Source: Mugil cephalus (lineage: Eukaryota > Chordata > Actinopteri > Mugiliformes > Mugilidae). Taken from it: DNA of 64,000 nt. Under the pieces are notes generated by a model. That model had not been told where the DNA came from. It did no database searches and saw nothing but the letters and a program-made list of their open reading frames with translations. The translations under genes were made by a program, and so were the position numbers. This document shows positions 45,847 through 58,360 of the stretch, one piece after another. The first letter of the stretch is position 1. Every line of letters begins with the position of its first letter. The stretch is from the NCBI RefSeq assembly GCF_022458985.1, contig NC_061770.1, positions 37,987,599 through 38,051,598 on the forward strand, written 5' to 3'.

Positions 45847-47345
45847 CGGCCGCAGGGACGAGACAATGCAAAGACTGGCCGGCCCCGGCTTTGGAGGGCG
45901 TTCAAACGTGGACTATGGTGCTGCAACAGAGCAAAATCTTGTGTACTCCAGTGCTTCTGACTGTTGTGTATTCCCCCAGGTTACTGGGTCAAAAAGCAAT
46001 GTCGCAGGTTTCCCAGGGCTCCCGGCTCAGCTGTTGCAGCGCCTCGATCAGCTGCGGCAAACACGTCTGCAGACGACGGACTCTTTTCGCACGCGCGCAC
46101 CAAAAGCCGGGGAGATCAGGAACTGCGGGAGGAGCTTCACGGGACTGTGGGAAAATTGGGCAAATCAGAAAAAAGGGCAGATTGCAACACCTCCACGCTG
46201 AGGGCGAACTGCTGCTCCCGGAGCCGTTTGAGCGGCGTGGCTCGCCTTGCACAACGCTGCCTGGGACCCGAGCCAAAGCGCGGACTCGTTCGTCTGCAGG
46301 CCACACCCGCGGCACGCATACCTCCGCCTCGCTGTCCGCAGGTCGCGGCCTCGAGCACCGACGCAGTCCCCAATCCGCGTACTGATCCGGGCATTTTGTA
46401 CAGATTCGGTTTCTTCTTTTGAAAATGTTTTAATGTCAATATCTAAACTGCTAATTATAACAGCATCGACACGTTTACTTCTGGTTCGCGCATGTCCGGG
46501 TCCTTCACTTCCACACCTGCATTCATTCAGACACAATAACACAACGTAAGCATGAAATAAACTTTTTTTATTTTATTTTTTTCTAATAGTTACTGTCTTG
46601 CCTGCTTTTGGGTACTTTTGTAAATAGATCTAAATTTTTACACTGGAGACTACAAGCACGCAAGAACCTGACAAAGGACGTGTTTTATCTATATTTTGGA
46701 AAGATTCTTCTGATAGCTGGTACTATTCAGCATCCATAAAAAAAAAAAAAAGGACTTCACAAGATGAACTGAACCAACGGACTGTTACGACTTGTTGAAA
46801 AACCGCTAATGTATTGCTGTTTGTGTTATTTTGTGTGTTCATATGTGTTGTGAGTATTCTCGGGTTCTGTTACAGCCCTGATGCGGGTAGCGATGTGCCA
46901 AAGGGAAAAATACAGCAGTCAGTTTTGCTTTTTTTTTTTTTTAAAAAAAGCAAATATGAAGTATTATTTTGTTCTCCGCAGACTTAATTACACGACTGGT
47001 TCTTCTTTTTTTTTTCCTGCTGTAAATACCAACATTTTCCAATGTTTGATTTTTTAGAAGCGATAGGTAAAGCGCATGTTCTCGGCAAACTCAAAGCGTC
47101 GTTGGTGAATCGCACAGTGTTTGAGTGCAAGTCGTTTTTGTTTTTTTTTTTCTTTTGCAGACAGCGCCCCCTGTTGTGTGCTGCTGCTAAGTGCGGGGGC
47201 CTAAACTGACAGACTATGAAAGACTCTGTGTGACACTGTGATCAGAATCTTCTTGGCCGCGTGGCTGGAGCTTCATGCATTCTGAGGGTCTTATGTTTGG
47301 ATATCACTCCATGTACAGAGGGGTTGCAATAAATGTTTTTTTTTC
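45847..47345 (+). other. nectin4 3' UTR
   Basis: GC-rich start (to about 46400), then AT-rich with U runs. AATAAA occurs at 46556-46561 and again at 47328-47333, suggesting alternative trailers of about 0.7 and 1.5 kb. Overlapping open frames at 45.9-46.5 kb on both strands reflect high GC and have no recognisable domain. Confidence 0.7.
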
Positions 47346-47359
47346 TAAAGGTACACTGT

Positions 47360-47412
47360 GTACCGATCAGGCGTAACATTATGACCACCTTCCTAATACT
47401 TTGTAGGCCTTC
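47360..47412 (+). repeat. Tc1-type terminal fragment
   Basis: The stretch around CGTAACATTATGACCACC and CTTCCTAATACTTTGTAGG closely matches the left end of the Tc1 remnant at 62234. No transposase follows, so it is a solo terminal fragment. Confidence 0.75.
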
Positions 47413-48119
47413 AAAACAGTTCTGACTCATCACAGGTAATGTTCTGGATCGTAGACTTAATCTGTTAAAGTAATGCTGACCTCATACTGTTTGATTAGCT
47501 GAATTGGGTTATTTTCTGTAAACTAAAGAAACACAAACCTCGTGAGGCTGTTTCAGATATTACTAATAGTATAAAAATCTAGCATCAAGCCAAACAGTGG
47601 TCACTTTTATTTGGTTTACTACGTAATACCGTGCTATCCATGGTCTTTTTTTATTTTTACTAAATACACATCTATTCAAGAGTAAGTGTCAACTAAATAA
47701 ATAATACAGCCAATTAAAAGCAGACTTAAGACACAAGACATAATGAATAACATGTTAAAGACACATAATGGCCCTGATGACTGCATTTAAAATGTTTTTT
47801 TTTTGTTTGTTTGTTTGTTTTTTTGGTTAGTTTTAATCAAATTTGCATGTTGGATGATTGTCATTGGAAATGCCATCTGGTAGCCCCCATTCACTCTCTC
47901 TCTTTATTTCTTTTTTTTTTTTTTTTTTTACAGACTATATTTTTACCCCTCTGGCTGTAACAGTTCAAATATTGCAAACAGATGAATGCACCTGAGTAAC
48001 ATTCATTTACAATAAAGGATTTGTCACAGTTTTTTAATAAATAAATAGTTAAATGAATGACTGAAACTCTTTCAGCTCATTTTTTGATAGTTGTAATAAA
48101 AAAAACATTTAAAGCTTTT

Positions 48120-49560
48120 TACCACAGGCAAATATTATGCTATGATGCATCTCAAGTCCAAAATCTGTCATATAGTGAATAGAAGGGATGGTTGGCGCTA
48201 CAAATGGCCAAGTCTCTCTCTCTCTCTTTTTTATTTTTCCAAGGCCTCTAGCTATAACAGTTCAACTATGACAACCAGGTGAATGTACCTGAAGCTCTTT
48301 CGGATAATTTTTTTAATCAAATTCTCATAAATAAAAATCACTTAAAGTCATTTACCCCAGACAATTATCATGCTATGCTAACTCTCATGTCCAAACACCT
48401 GTCATTGAGTGGATAGAAAGGATGGTTGAGATTGGAAATGCCAAAGTGTAGCCACCTGGGGGCCCCCTTTCTGTCTTTTTTCCCAAGGGGAATTTTTACC
48501 CCCCACAGGCTATAACTGTGAGAGGACCACGGTTCATCCTGGCCAAGTCTTTGTCAAGGTGGTGGAAAAAACAACCAAAAAAAACAACAAAAAAAAACAA
48601 AGATGAAGAAAAAATGTCCACACACACTTGCTTGAATTCGTGCAGTGGTTCCACATTAAGACTTTCACCATGGCTCTGATAGTTTTAATCAAATTGTCAT
48701 AAACAAAAATCACTTAAAGTCATTTACCCCAGACAATTATCATGCTATGCTAACTCTCATGTCCAAAAACCTGTCATTGAGTGGATAGAAAGGATGGTTG
48801 AGATTGGAAATGCCAAAGTGTAGCCACCTGGGGGCCCCCTTTCTGTCTTTTTTCCCAAGGGGATGTTTTACCCCCTTGGCTATAACTGTGAGAGGACCAC
48901 GGTTCATCCTGGCCAAGTCTTTGTCAAAGTGGTGGAAAAAACAACCAAAAAACAACAAAAATAAACAAAGATAAAGAAAAAATGTCCACACACACTTCCT
49001 TGAATTCGTGCAGTGGTTCCACATTAAGACCTTCATCATGGCTCTGATAGGCTCTGGTAGTTTTAATCAAATTCTCATAAATAAAAATCACTTAAAGTCA
49101 ATTACCACAGACAATTATCATGCTATGCTAACTCTCAAGTCCAAAAACTTGTCATTGAGTGGATAGAAAGGATGGTTGTGATTGGAAATGCCAAAGCGTA
49201 GCCACCTGGGGGCCCCCTTTCCGTCTTTTTTCCCAAGGGGAATTTTTACCCCCCCGGCTATAACTGCGAGAGGACTACGGTTCATCCTCAAGTCTTTGTC
49301 AAGGTGGTGGAAAAAACAACCAAAATGTCCACACACACTTGCTTGAATTCGTGCAGCGGTTCCACATCAAGACTTTCATCATGGCTCTGGTAGTTTTAAT
49401 CAAATTGTCATAAACTAAAATCACTTAAAGCATAGAGTGGATATGTCTGGAAATGTCCAAGTGTAGTCATCTGGGGGGGCCCCATTGCAAGGGGCCCCAA
49501 ACTTTATTTTTACGCCTCTGGCTATAACAGTTAAGCAGATGCAAAAAAAAAACAAACAAA
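48120..49560 (+). repeat. Tandem array, period about 375 bp, nectin4-otub1 intergenic
   Basis: CATGCTATGCTAACTCTCA occurs at 48369, 48741 and 49119 (spacing 372 and 378). Each copy is followed by GTGGATAGAAAGGATGGTTG, GCCACCTGGGGGCCCCC and GAGAGGACCACGG or a close variant. A diverged partial unit precedes it (about 48137), an older trace lies near 47830, and a degraded unit follows to 49510. The minus-strand open frames shared by units are a product of the repeat. Between 47412 and 48120 nothing else was recognised. Confidence 0.92.
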
Positions 49561-49724
49561 AAAATAAATAAATAAATAAAACAAAACAAGTGAATGCTGA
49601 TGAGTATCATCCATGGTCAATTACCGGTTTTTAATAAATAACCGTATGCCACTTTGTTGTTTTGGCCCCCTGCTCGGAAGTGCGTAATGAGTGAGGTCAC
49701 GTAGAAGGAGGAAACAGACCTCGA

Positions 49725-49746
49725 CGGCTAAGATGGCGGAGGAGCA
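49725..49746 (+). promoter_or_regulatory. YY1-type site over the otub1 start codon
   Basis: CTAAGATGGCGGAGG surrounds the initiator ATG and fits the YY1 core AAGATGGCGG. GGTCACGT lies about 38 bp upstream (near 49695). There is no TATA box. The same arrangement is seen at ndufs2. Confidence 0.55.
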
Positions 49747-52700
49747 GCAGGAATCATCACAGGGAGAGATGGAGGGTGAGAGGAACGGACACGCGTTTAA
49801 AATATCCGAGAGGGCACCGCCGCCGTGCGCCATGCGAATAAAGCTCCAGGTCCGGACCGAGTGTGCGCGGGGGAGCCTGGCCCGCTGTCCCGTCCCCTCC
49901 GCGGCTACAGGCGGCTGACATGCACCGATGAGGCCACAGCTCGCCCCCCCCCTCCCCGGCTAACGTTAACTAGCCACCGCGGCTACACAAAGAGAAAATA
50001 AAAAAAGGACGCTTGTTTACTTACTGACAGCGCAACAACAAGTGACAGTCCGAGAGGTTTTCTCGTAGGGAAATGCCGAAAGTATGTGGTTGATTTTAAA
50101 AACCCGGGGCGCGCTTTTAAACGACGTTTTTTCGTCGTGGCCATATTTTGTTTTGTTTTCGCACAGGTCGAGCTAGCCAAGTTTAGGCCGGTGGATTAAT
50201 TTGTTTTCATGTTAGCGCAGACCGATTCGTCCTTGGTTTCTCGTGGTAAAGGCACATTAATAATGCATTTTAATAAAATTGTGTCTTTATTAACACCCGG
50301 CAGCTTATACTTTAGTGCATTTTTCAATAAATGCTCTCGTTTCTTTCCTTCTTTGCGCCGAGGGCAGCAGTAATACTAGTTTCTCCAACCAGGAAAAGGT
50401 GAAATAAAAAACACCTCTGGGATTTAAATGTCAAGGCGACGAGTGCACGTTTAAATGGGTGCACACTGAATTTGACATTAGCAAGTAAATAAATAAAAAA
50501 AACAGTTTTGCAGGATTTGGTGCAGATACTTTGGCTGAAAATGTCACAGGCAGCTCCACGCCGCCATGCGGGAGCTGCACATTTTAAACACCCTGGTCGC
50601 ATTTTACGACAGCAATTCAAAGTGCACAATACAATAAAAAAAAAAACTAACAATAAAATCTGGTTGTGGGATAGTATAATTTGATCTTGATGGATAGTAA
50701 ACACTATTTAACCTAACGAGATCGTACGTCCTCATTTGGGGACATTTAGTTTTAGGTTTGTGACAGCGTCTTCTGCTTCATTTAAACCCGATGTCCTCAT
50801 AACTAGATACTAGTCGGTGTAAAAACATGAAAGTGGACATTTCAGTGAATTCGTTCATGGAAGCTGGGCAAAATGTTGCAGTTGAAACTTTTTTATTTAT
50901 GCTTATTAACTTTTCTAGTGTAATAGATCCCTTTATGGCCTACGTCATTGTGATGTCACACCGTTAGCCGGAGGCGAAACTGAGGGATGCCTCTTTGTTT
51001 TTTTATATTTTTTATTTTTTGTTTTGTTTGTTTTTTTTCTTGCTGTATTTTTGGGCGCCAGAACACTAACTTGAACTTTTATCGCATACCAGCCACTGCC
51101 AGTCGTAGACGACTCTGGTTGAACGCGATTAAAAGAAAGGATTGGACTGAAATAGTCGTCAACAACGCTAGAAATGCACAATTCGTATCAAATAAGACTA
51201 ATATGTAATGCATCATCAGCTTCAGCCTAGATAACATCATGGGTTACACTAATTGTGACTGAAATTGTTTTCCCTCATCTAGTCTTGCCAAATATTACTA
51301 ACCTGCGTTTACAAGCTAGAGTGTTTGAGATGTTTTGCCTCCAGCTAAGCCCCGCCCCTCAAAACATGTCACACTGTTTACAAACTGTGAAGTAACAAGC
51401 TGTAACTTCGCTCATTAGCAAATACTTGTTCATTATTTGCAATCATGTTTTTGCACAGCCATAATCAGTTTTGATGACTTTATTATAATATACAGTGACA
51501 TAATCCCCTGACATAATGTTTTTCCACAAACTACTTCATGTTCAGAGAGGATACTTAGTTTTTATACTTCTTAGGTAACCCCAAATACCTCCATGGTCAC
51601 AGAAATTAAAAATGCATATCAAGCTAAAGTTCAGGCCTCAGCAGGTTTACCAATCAACACACACGGGTGTAAGGATGTAGGTGGTTTCTGCAACAGTCCT
51701 TGCAACAAAACATTTTCTTTGCATACACTTGCATCCTGAATAGCCAAAATAATGTCTTAACTTTTCCTATTTAGCTATTTTTTTTGTTTTTATTTCGTGT
51801 TTCGCCGTATTGTAAATCTCCAACTTTATACTCATTTTAATTCCACCCAAGTTTATTTCCTGATTTGCCTCACGACGATCGGACCCAATCTGATCCTGTC
51901 TGATGCAACGTATTCCATTAAATTCCTTCACTGAGTTAATTCATCCATCCCTGAACTCTTCTCTTCCAGGAGTGAACTGCCTCGCGTACGACGAGGCCAT
52001 AATTGCTCAACAGGACAGGATTCAGCAGGAGGTGAGAAATTCCTCCTTGTCGGTGAGGTCAGATTTAAATGCAGAACTTTATAAATCTTAAAAGATGTGT
52101 AGAAACAGGTCAAAATCCCACTTTATTCTCTTAACGAAAAACAAACTTGTGACTACAGGATAAAAACAAAAACTAAATAGCAGTAAACACAAGCTTGGCC
52201 CACAACTGGTAAGGACAGGACAAGTGTGAGTTAGGCTACACATGCGCTAATTTAAATTTTGTGTTTGTTTGTGTGCAGATTGCCAACAGTAACCCTTTAG
52301 TGTCGGACAGACAGGACCTGACGGTGCTGCAGAGAGAGTACGCTGAGGATGACACGGTTTATCAGCTCAAGATCAAGGTCTGTTAAACCACAGCTCTCGC
52401 TCTCCAGTTTCCGCAGCCACATCAGAGCACGTTTCTGACACAGTCTGAGACGTCGTTTTATCCAAAACCTTCGTCTTCGCAAATGCGATTTGGTTTTTGT
52501 TTCGTTTCAGGACCTACACAAAAAATACTCGTACATTCGTAAGACGCGGCCCGATGGGAACTGTTTCTACAGAGCCTTTGGGTTTGCGCATCTTGAGTCG
52601 CTGCTAGATGACAGCAAAGAACTTCAGAAGTGAGTGTCGCTGCTTTTAAAATCACACTTCAGTCATTAAATTCTGTCTTTCTCTCTTCATGGAGACACAA

Positions 52701-55067
52701 TGACTAGAAGCAGGTTTGATCAATTTGTCTCTGTGGTAACTCATCTGCTTTCCATGTGTTTCCTCAGGTTCAAAGCGGTTGCAGCTAAAAGTAAACTGGA
52801 CCTGGTTAACGAAGGTTTCACTGAGTTCACCATTGAAGACTTCCACAATACTGTGAGTGTCCTACCAAACCTGCACTAGCAAACAGCATTTCTTTTCAGT
52901 TGCTTCTACAATTGGCCGTTTTTGACTACTTTTGGTTTTGCCTTTATATTTCATCTTAAAAATGGTTTAGATTGTTGCCTTGTTTGGTGTCATTCCTTTC
53001 AGCACAATCTCACATGTGTCGTTTTACAGTGTTTTCTTTTTTCATTTCGGCAAACTGTATTACCACATTAGACCTAAACCACACTAAAATCACAAAATCA
53101 CTTTGACAACCACAAACATGTTTAACGAACCATTTTTATAACGTAGAATGCAAATCTAAAATGGAAATTTCAAAAGCTTACGAGCAAATTTAGCAAACAA
53201 GAACGCTATTTATAACTATCTCCATTAAAATGCAGGAAATGCGTCACACGTTTTTGTACAACTATTTACTAAACTATCAGGTGTAACAATCAGTAATAAT
53301 ATCTAAAATCTCTGGCTTCTTTCTCTTTGGCTGCAGTGATTCCTTAGACTGAATATAGCGTCACTCCAACAACTTTTCCCTCTTTCTTAGCAACCGTTGA
53401 CACATCGTTTTCTGATTGGTTGATGTGATACACTTTTCCACCAAGGGGGTGTCATGTTTTATTTATATATATATAAATATATTTATGTATTTATATATAC
53501 GTATATAATTTTGCTTTCAAGCATTTGAAGCTGGCTAGCGATCTCTGCTTGCTAGCATTTTGCTTGTCACCGTTTCTCCTGCGCATCAACATGACGGCAA
53601 TATTCAGGAAAACGTGTCGTGTAAATTATTATTTAATCTAGTTTTATTTCGTACTGGATTAGTTTTATCTGAAAACGTCCTGTGTTTCAAATATTACCCC
53701 CTACGTCTGTGTTTCATGTGAATTCACGTTCCGTAGTTGTGGCTCTGCTACTTCCCATCTCACTCTACTACGCGTCAGAGACAGTTTTAATTACTTTGCA
53801 AATTATAACGGATGATAAAAACATATTTTTGATACTATTCATCCCAGGGAAGAAATCACCAACGAACTGGCGGTAATTAAATTTCACATGGATGACTGAT
53901 TTAATGGTTTCATCCGTCTAAACCGGTAAATAGTTCAGCCACTTCTCGACTTTGCGCTCTGACATTTGTCCAAACTTTGATTTCAAGCACATGCTTCATT
54001 ATTCTTAATAAGTGTCGAGAGGCAGAAAAAAGACGCAAATCAAACAAAAGTCACAAAGAAGTAAAAACTCACCCCTAAATCACAGAGACGTCAATTAAGA
54101 CTGGATTAGTTTTATCAGAGGAACTCTGTGTTACAAGTAATTTGCAATGTAATTTTTACTTTAAAAGTCAAAGACGATTTGCACAAGATTAACATCACAA
54201 ACGACCTCCGTGATTATTAGAAATTACCGGAGGTCTCCGGGTAAAACTAATCTTTAAATTGGGCTTTAAATTGGTCATGTGATTCAGACACACCGGCGCC
54301 TCTGTCGACTCCAGAGGGTTAAAGAAGCAAATATTCCTCGATAGATGGACTATTCTAGATTTAAATAACACTCTGCAGTCTGTATTGGACTATGTATCCT
54401 CGTCTGCCAAAGATCTGCCAAAGTACACGATGCGCTGGTCACGTAAAACAGATGGACGTCCTGCTTTTTAGCCGGCTGGACAGTGAGCTTACAAGCCACA
54501 CTCGTACATATCAGCTTTCTGACTACGCTGTTAATTTCCCTACTAGTTCATGGACCTCATCGAGCTATGTGAGAAGACGCCCAGCCTGCAGGAGCTGCTG
54601 AGCTCCTTCAACGACCAGAACGTGTCGGACTACGTGGTCGTGTACCTGCGGCTGCTCACCTCCGGCTTCTTGCAGCGGGAGCACGGCTTCTTTCAGCACT
54701 TCATAGAGGGAGGACGCTCTGTCAAGGAGTTCTGTCAGCAGGTGAGGGGTTTTTCCTGCAAATACATCTCATTTCCCTCTTTGGTAACCACCTTTCGAAA
54801 GCACTAATGAACTCGGGGTTAGGTTTTAAAGGCTCGATGTGCTTTCTTTTCTTCTTTTCCTTGTCCAAGGAGGTGGAGCCAATGTCTAAAGAAAGTGACC
54901 ACATTCACATCATCGCCTTAGCCCAGGCCCTGGACGTATCCATCCTGGTGGAGTACATGGATAGAGGAGAAGGAGGAACAGTCAATCACCATGTCTTCCC
55001 TGAAGGCGGCGACCCACGCATCTTCCTCCTCTATAGACCTGGCCATTACGACATCTTGTACAAATAA
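49733..55067 (+). CDS. otub1: Ubiquitin thioesterase otubain 1
   Basis: OTU-family deubiquitinase that prefers Lys48 chains and also blocks E2 enzymes such as UBC13 without catalysis. Exons: 49733-49775, 51970-52031, 52279-52377, 52511-52629, 52768-52852, 54547-54741, 54870-55067; 801 nt, 266 residues (human 271). The catalytic centre RTRP-type loop KTRPDGNCFYRAF gives Asp83 and Cys86, and the terminal RPGHYDILYK supplies His260. The signatures GFTEFTIEDFHNTF, SDYVVVYLRLLTSG and KESDHIHIIALAQAL are intact. The N-terminal 17 residues are short and acidic, as in OTUB1 and unlike OTUB2, which lacks this extension. The a or b paralogue of fish cannot be assigned. It lies head-to-tail 0.95 kb before cskmt. 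Confidence 0.97.
49776..51969. other. otub1 intron 1
   Basis: Begins in a GC-rich CpG-island-like segment (to about 49980). Near 50705-50800, TTAACC plus CGTCCTCATTTGGGGACATTTAG resembles the left part of the element at 60331. No gene is visible in the rest. Introns 5 (52853-54546, with an AT microsatellite near 53460-53510) and the others also look empty. Confidence 0.5.
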
Positions 55068-55530
55068 CACTCCTGGCCATAGCCCACCACCACCACCACC
55101 ACCACCACCACCTCGTCCTCCTCCTCCTCCTCCTCCTCCTGCTGTTCCCCGACAGCAGCGCATTCAGAAATAACTTCAGCAGCCACGTTGATGAAGCATA
55201 CATCCGTGTATGAGATTACACTCATCTATTTAAAGTTTAAAAAAAAAGGAAAAAAAAGAAGTTACGATCACATTACATGTCTCCTTTTCCCCCCCTCGCC
55301 CCCCTCCTCCCGTCCCCAAAAGAATCCCGAGTTTACCTTCAGCCATCACAAAATGGATAAATAAGAAATCTTTGGAAAAAAAAATAGAAGTGACTCCAGC
55401 CATTTAGAGTTGTACAGGTTTTTTTTTTCTTTTGTGGTTGTAAATGTTATCTACTTGCTTAATGTTTGATTCCTTTGTTACACTGCGTTTCATTGAGTTT
55501 TATTAAAGCGATTTACATCTTACTGCTGAG
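55068..55530 (+). other. otub1 3' UTR with CCA/CCT repeats
   Basis: Right after the stop is a (CCA)n then (CCT)n tract at 55085-55140, followed by A-rich sequence and ATTAAA at 55502-55507, the likely poly(A) signal. The rest up to the cskmt start (55530-56013) shows no gene. ATGCGCAG at about 55835 is an NRF1-like half-site in the likely cskmt promoter. Confidence 0.65.
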
Positions 55531-56013
55531 GACATTTTTTTTTTCGTAGTTCAGAGAATAGTGCATCTTTTTCTACTTAAACCAACCCTCCAAAACATAT
55601 TTAAAAAGCTATAATACTAAACAAAGCAGAAAAATGTCATATCTTAGTAACTGGATGCAGAATAATACAAATCTTCTTGAAGTTAATTTTAAATTAGGAT
55701 TTTTATTATTATACTATCAGACAAGCATCTAAAAATATTTACTTTTGGTTACTTGGACAAATTTAATAGATATTTACTTGGAAGTGTAGTTGTTTAAAGT
55801 GTGGCTGCGCTGTGTTTACGCTCAGCACTCACACATGCGCAGTTTCGTCCATGCTGCAGAAACCAATCAAAGATCGTCACTTCAGCTGCAGACGCTATCT
55901 CGTTAACGTTTTCGTGCGCGCATATAACAAAGATTAGACTCGCGTGCTTGGTACCAAGAAATATCCTTGGAGTGAGTGCTCTTCCTCAGGAGCAAAGAGT
56001 AAATAAATCCAAG

Positions 56014-57537
56014 ATGTCTCCGTTGTCAAAGTCGTGGAGTTTGTCAGGCATGAGAGTGATATCCGCTTGTATACGGCACCATTCGTCTCTCACAAGTATG
56101 TCTAACCTGGAAATATTTTAATAATTAAAGAAATCTTCACTCACTGAAAGTTTTTTTTGTTTGTTTTTTTTGCGGTGCCACACGTGATAGTGACACTACG
56201 ACCTGTTAAGCTAAGCTAACTATCCCTAACAAGTTAACTGCAGCATATCTAGTGCACTTTACTTCAAGTTATTTACGTGCAGCTTTTTGTGCGGATGAAT
56301 GACGCCTATAGATGAACTTTAATTCAAGGACACACCAGAAAGCAGCGCTTATTTAGTTTACTAGTGATCGATACCACCGGTTTCTTTTCCGATACTGAGT
56401 GAAATTCAGGGTCACACTTTTTGTGTAAATACATCGCAATGAGTAGTGTATTTTAAATCATAGCTTCTAAAAGAATACAAGACTTTTATTATATTTATTT
56501 ATGTTATCAAATGCATTTGATGCAATTGAAACTGTGTGGGGAGGCGTCGATTCCAGTTTACAATAATGCTGAAGGTATAATGTTGTACTGGTTAATATGT
56601 CAATTACCCCTTACAAAATAACAAAAACACGTGTCAGTATGCCAATAATACTGAACTGAGTGTTAAACATCTTCATCAAAACTTGTATTCTATAATTTGC
56701 TAAACTTTCAAATGATGATAATGTTCTGCAAATACTTCCGAAAAAAATCGGATGAATTAAACTTTAGCAAAGACCTGTCAATTTAATGGCAGTAAGGCCG
56801 AGCCAGGTTTATCTTTTCTTTTTTCTACTAATGTCACTTATCTGATTTTATACCCAGCTGAACTGATTGAAAACATGGATAAGAAAGCCACCTGGGACCG
56901 CTTCTACACCGAGACCAGCAGCAAGTCACCGGCCACCTTCAATAACTTTGAGTGGTTCTTTGGTTTCGATTCTGTCCGAGAATTCATTATGCCCCTCTTC
57001 CAGACGACGTCCCATCCAGATGCTCTGCTGCAGGTCTTGGATATGGGCTGTGGCACGTCTGCATTAGGCCCCTCTATTTACAAACACTCTCCTGTTCCAG
57101 TCCGTGTCACTTGTGCAGACATTTCACCCATAGCTGTGCGACTAATGCGGGAACACGTTCAAGCCAAAGAGATTCAGCCTCACAATCCGTCTTCTCGGCT
57201 CGAGTTTGTAGAGCTGGACTGCACACAGCTCGACAAGCACTACGACCCCAGCAGTGTGGACCTCATAGTTGACAAAGGGACCACAGACGCCCTGCTGAGG
57301 TCTAAGGAAGGCAAAGGCAAGGCCGGCCTCGTGCTGCAACAGTGTTTAAGGGTGTTGCGGAGCTCGGGGTCCCTGCTCCAGTTCTCTGATGAGGACCCTG
57401 ACGCTAGGCTGCCGTGGTTGGAGGTGGCGGCACAGGATCTGGGGTCGGTGGTGGCAGATGTTGCGGTGCAGGAGGTGGGGGAGCTCAAAGGAGTGTGGTA
57501 CTACTGCTACCAAGTGACTCCTCGAAATAGTGTATAG
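56014..57537 (+). CDS. cskmt: Citrate synthase lysine methyltransferase, mitochondrial (METTL12)
   Basis: S-adenosylmethionine-dependent enzyme that methylates a lysine of citrate synthase in the mitochondrial matrix. Exons 56014-56095 and 56858-57537; 762 nt, 253 residues (human about 240). Exon 1 gives a presequence-like N-terminus with Arg, Ser and His and few acids (SGMRVISACIRHHSSLTT), and splicing to exon 2 keeps frame through TELIENMDKKATW. Class I methyltransferase motif I is LDMGCGTSALG, with the post-I acidic residue in VTCADISP and motif IV near LIVDKGTTDALL. Family marks FEWFFGFD and LLQFSDEDPDARLPWLE match CSKMT. An internal ATG at 56050 could also start the presequence. If translation began at 56875 the protein would lack a targeting signal, so the two-exon model is preferred. 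ATTAAA at 57562-57567 is the likely poly(A) signal. Confidence 0.92.
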
Positions 57538-57633
57538 CATCTCCCTCTGGACAGTCATAATATTAAATAAGTACATTATTCAACACAATTGTAAATGTCT
57601 CATTCTTTTACTTTCCAAAACATATATAAATCT

Positions 57634-58350
57634 AGGGCTTGGTGTATATCAGTTCATACCAAATACCGGTATTTTTTCCGTTATAATATGAATGTATAAT
57701 ATACCGGCATACCGGTGTATTTGATTACACAGTGTTCGGAACATTGCACCATGAGACACCGTGTCAGACCGGACCATTTTCAGTGTAGCGCTTCTAAACA
57801 CGCATGGCGCAACTGCTTTACAGCAAGGCCTCGTGAAAATGGAAAGGTCTGAAAAATGAAGCAGCAGAAGGAGACACTTGTGCCACAAAAAGGAGCCTTG
57901 TTGGTAGGTTTTTTTTGTTTGTTTGTGTTTTTTTAGGGTGACCAGACGTCCCTGATATCTGGGGCCAGCCCCAGTTTTGGATGACCCATCCCCTGGCTAT
58001 ATAGCTGTCCATGAAAATGTCATTTAATTATTATTTATTTATTTATGTATTCATTTTTATCTCCGAACTTTAAATGTCCACGGATTTCGACATCAGCAGG
58101 CAGCGCTAACACGGAAACTCGTTTGACTACTAGTGTGGGATTATTCTACAATATTTATTCATCATCACAGTGAAATAATCCATCCTTAGTCAATCTACTG
58201 CATTAATTCCTCTCTCAACCAGTAGAAAATATTGTGAACACATGATTATGCGTGAAAAAAATAAAAAATTAAATACCGTAAAATACCGCGATATCGTCAG
58301 AATTGTGAAAAATGCAGTGATATACATTTTTGGTCATACCGCCCAGTCCT
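57634..58350. mobile_element. DNA transposon remnant (717 bp) with perfect 10-bp flanking duplication
   Basis: Ends AGGGCTTGG and CCCAGTCCT are imperfect inverted repeats, followed inward by CATACC / GGTAT motifs. ATATAAATCT flanks it at 57624-57633 and 58351-58360. The interior has CGGTATTTTTTCCG and ACCGCGATATCG motifs and no transposase frame. hAT is possible if two of the ten duplicated bases are chance. Confidence 0.88.
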
Positions 58351-58360
58351 ATATAAATCT

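Noticed and set aside
45364-46549. Several 100-180 codon frames on both strands around the nectin4 stop
   Set aside because: Caused by high GC and lack of stops; no family similarity, and the nectin4 frame explains the coding part.
48740-49336. Two similar minus-strand frames of 99 and 72 codons
   Set aside because: Both come from units of the 375-bp tandem array; the similarity is due to DNA duplication, and the frame is not kept in other units.
55801-56121. Longer non-ATG frame covering cskmt exon 1
   Set aside because: It starts at GTG and reads through the splice donor at 56096; the ATG at 56014 spliced to 56858 gives the proper presequence and frame.
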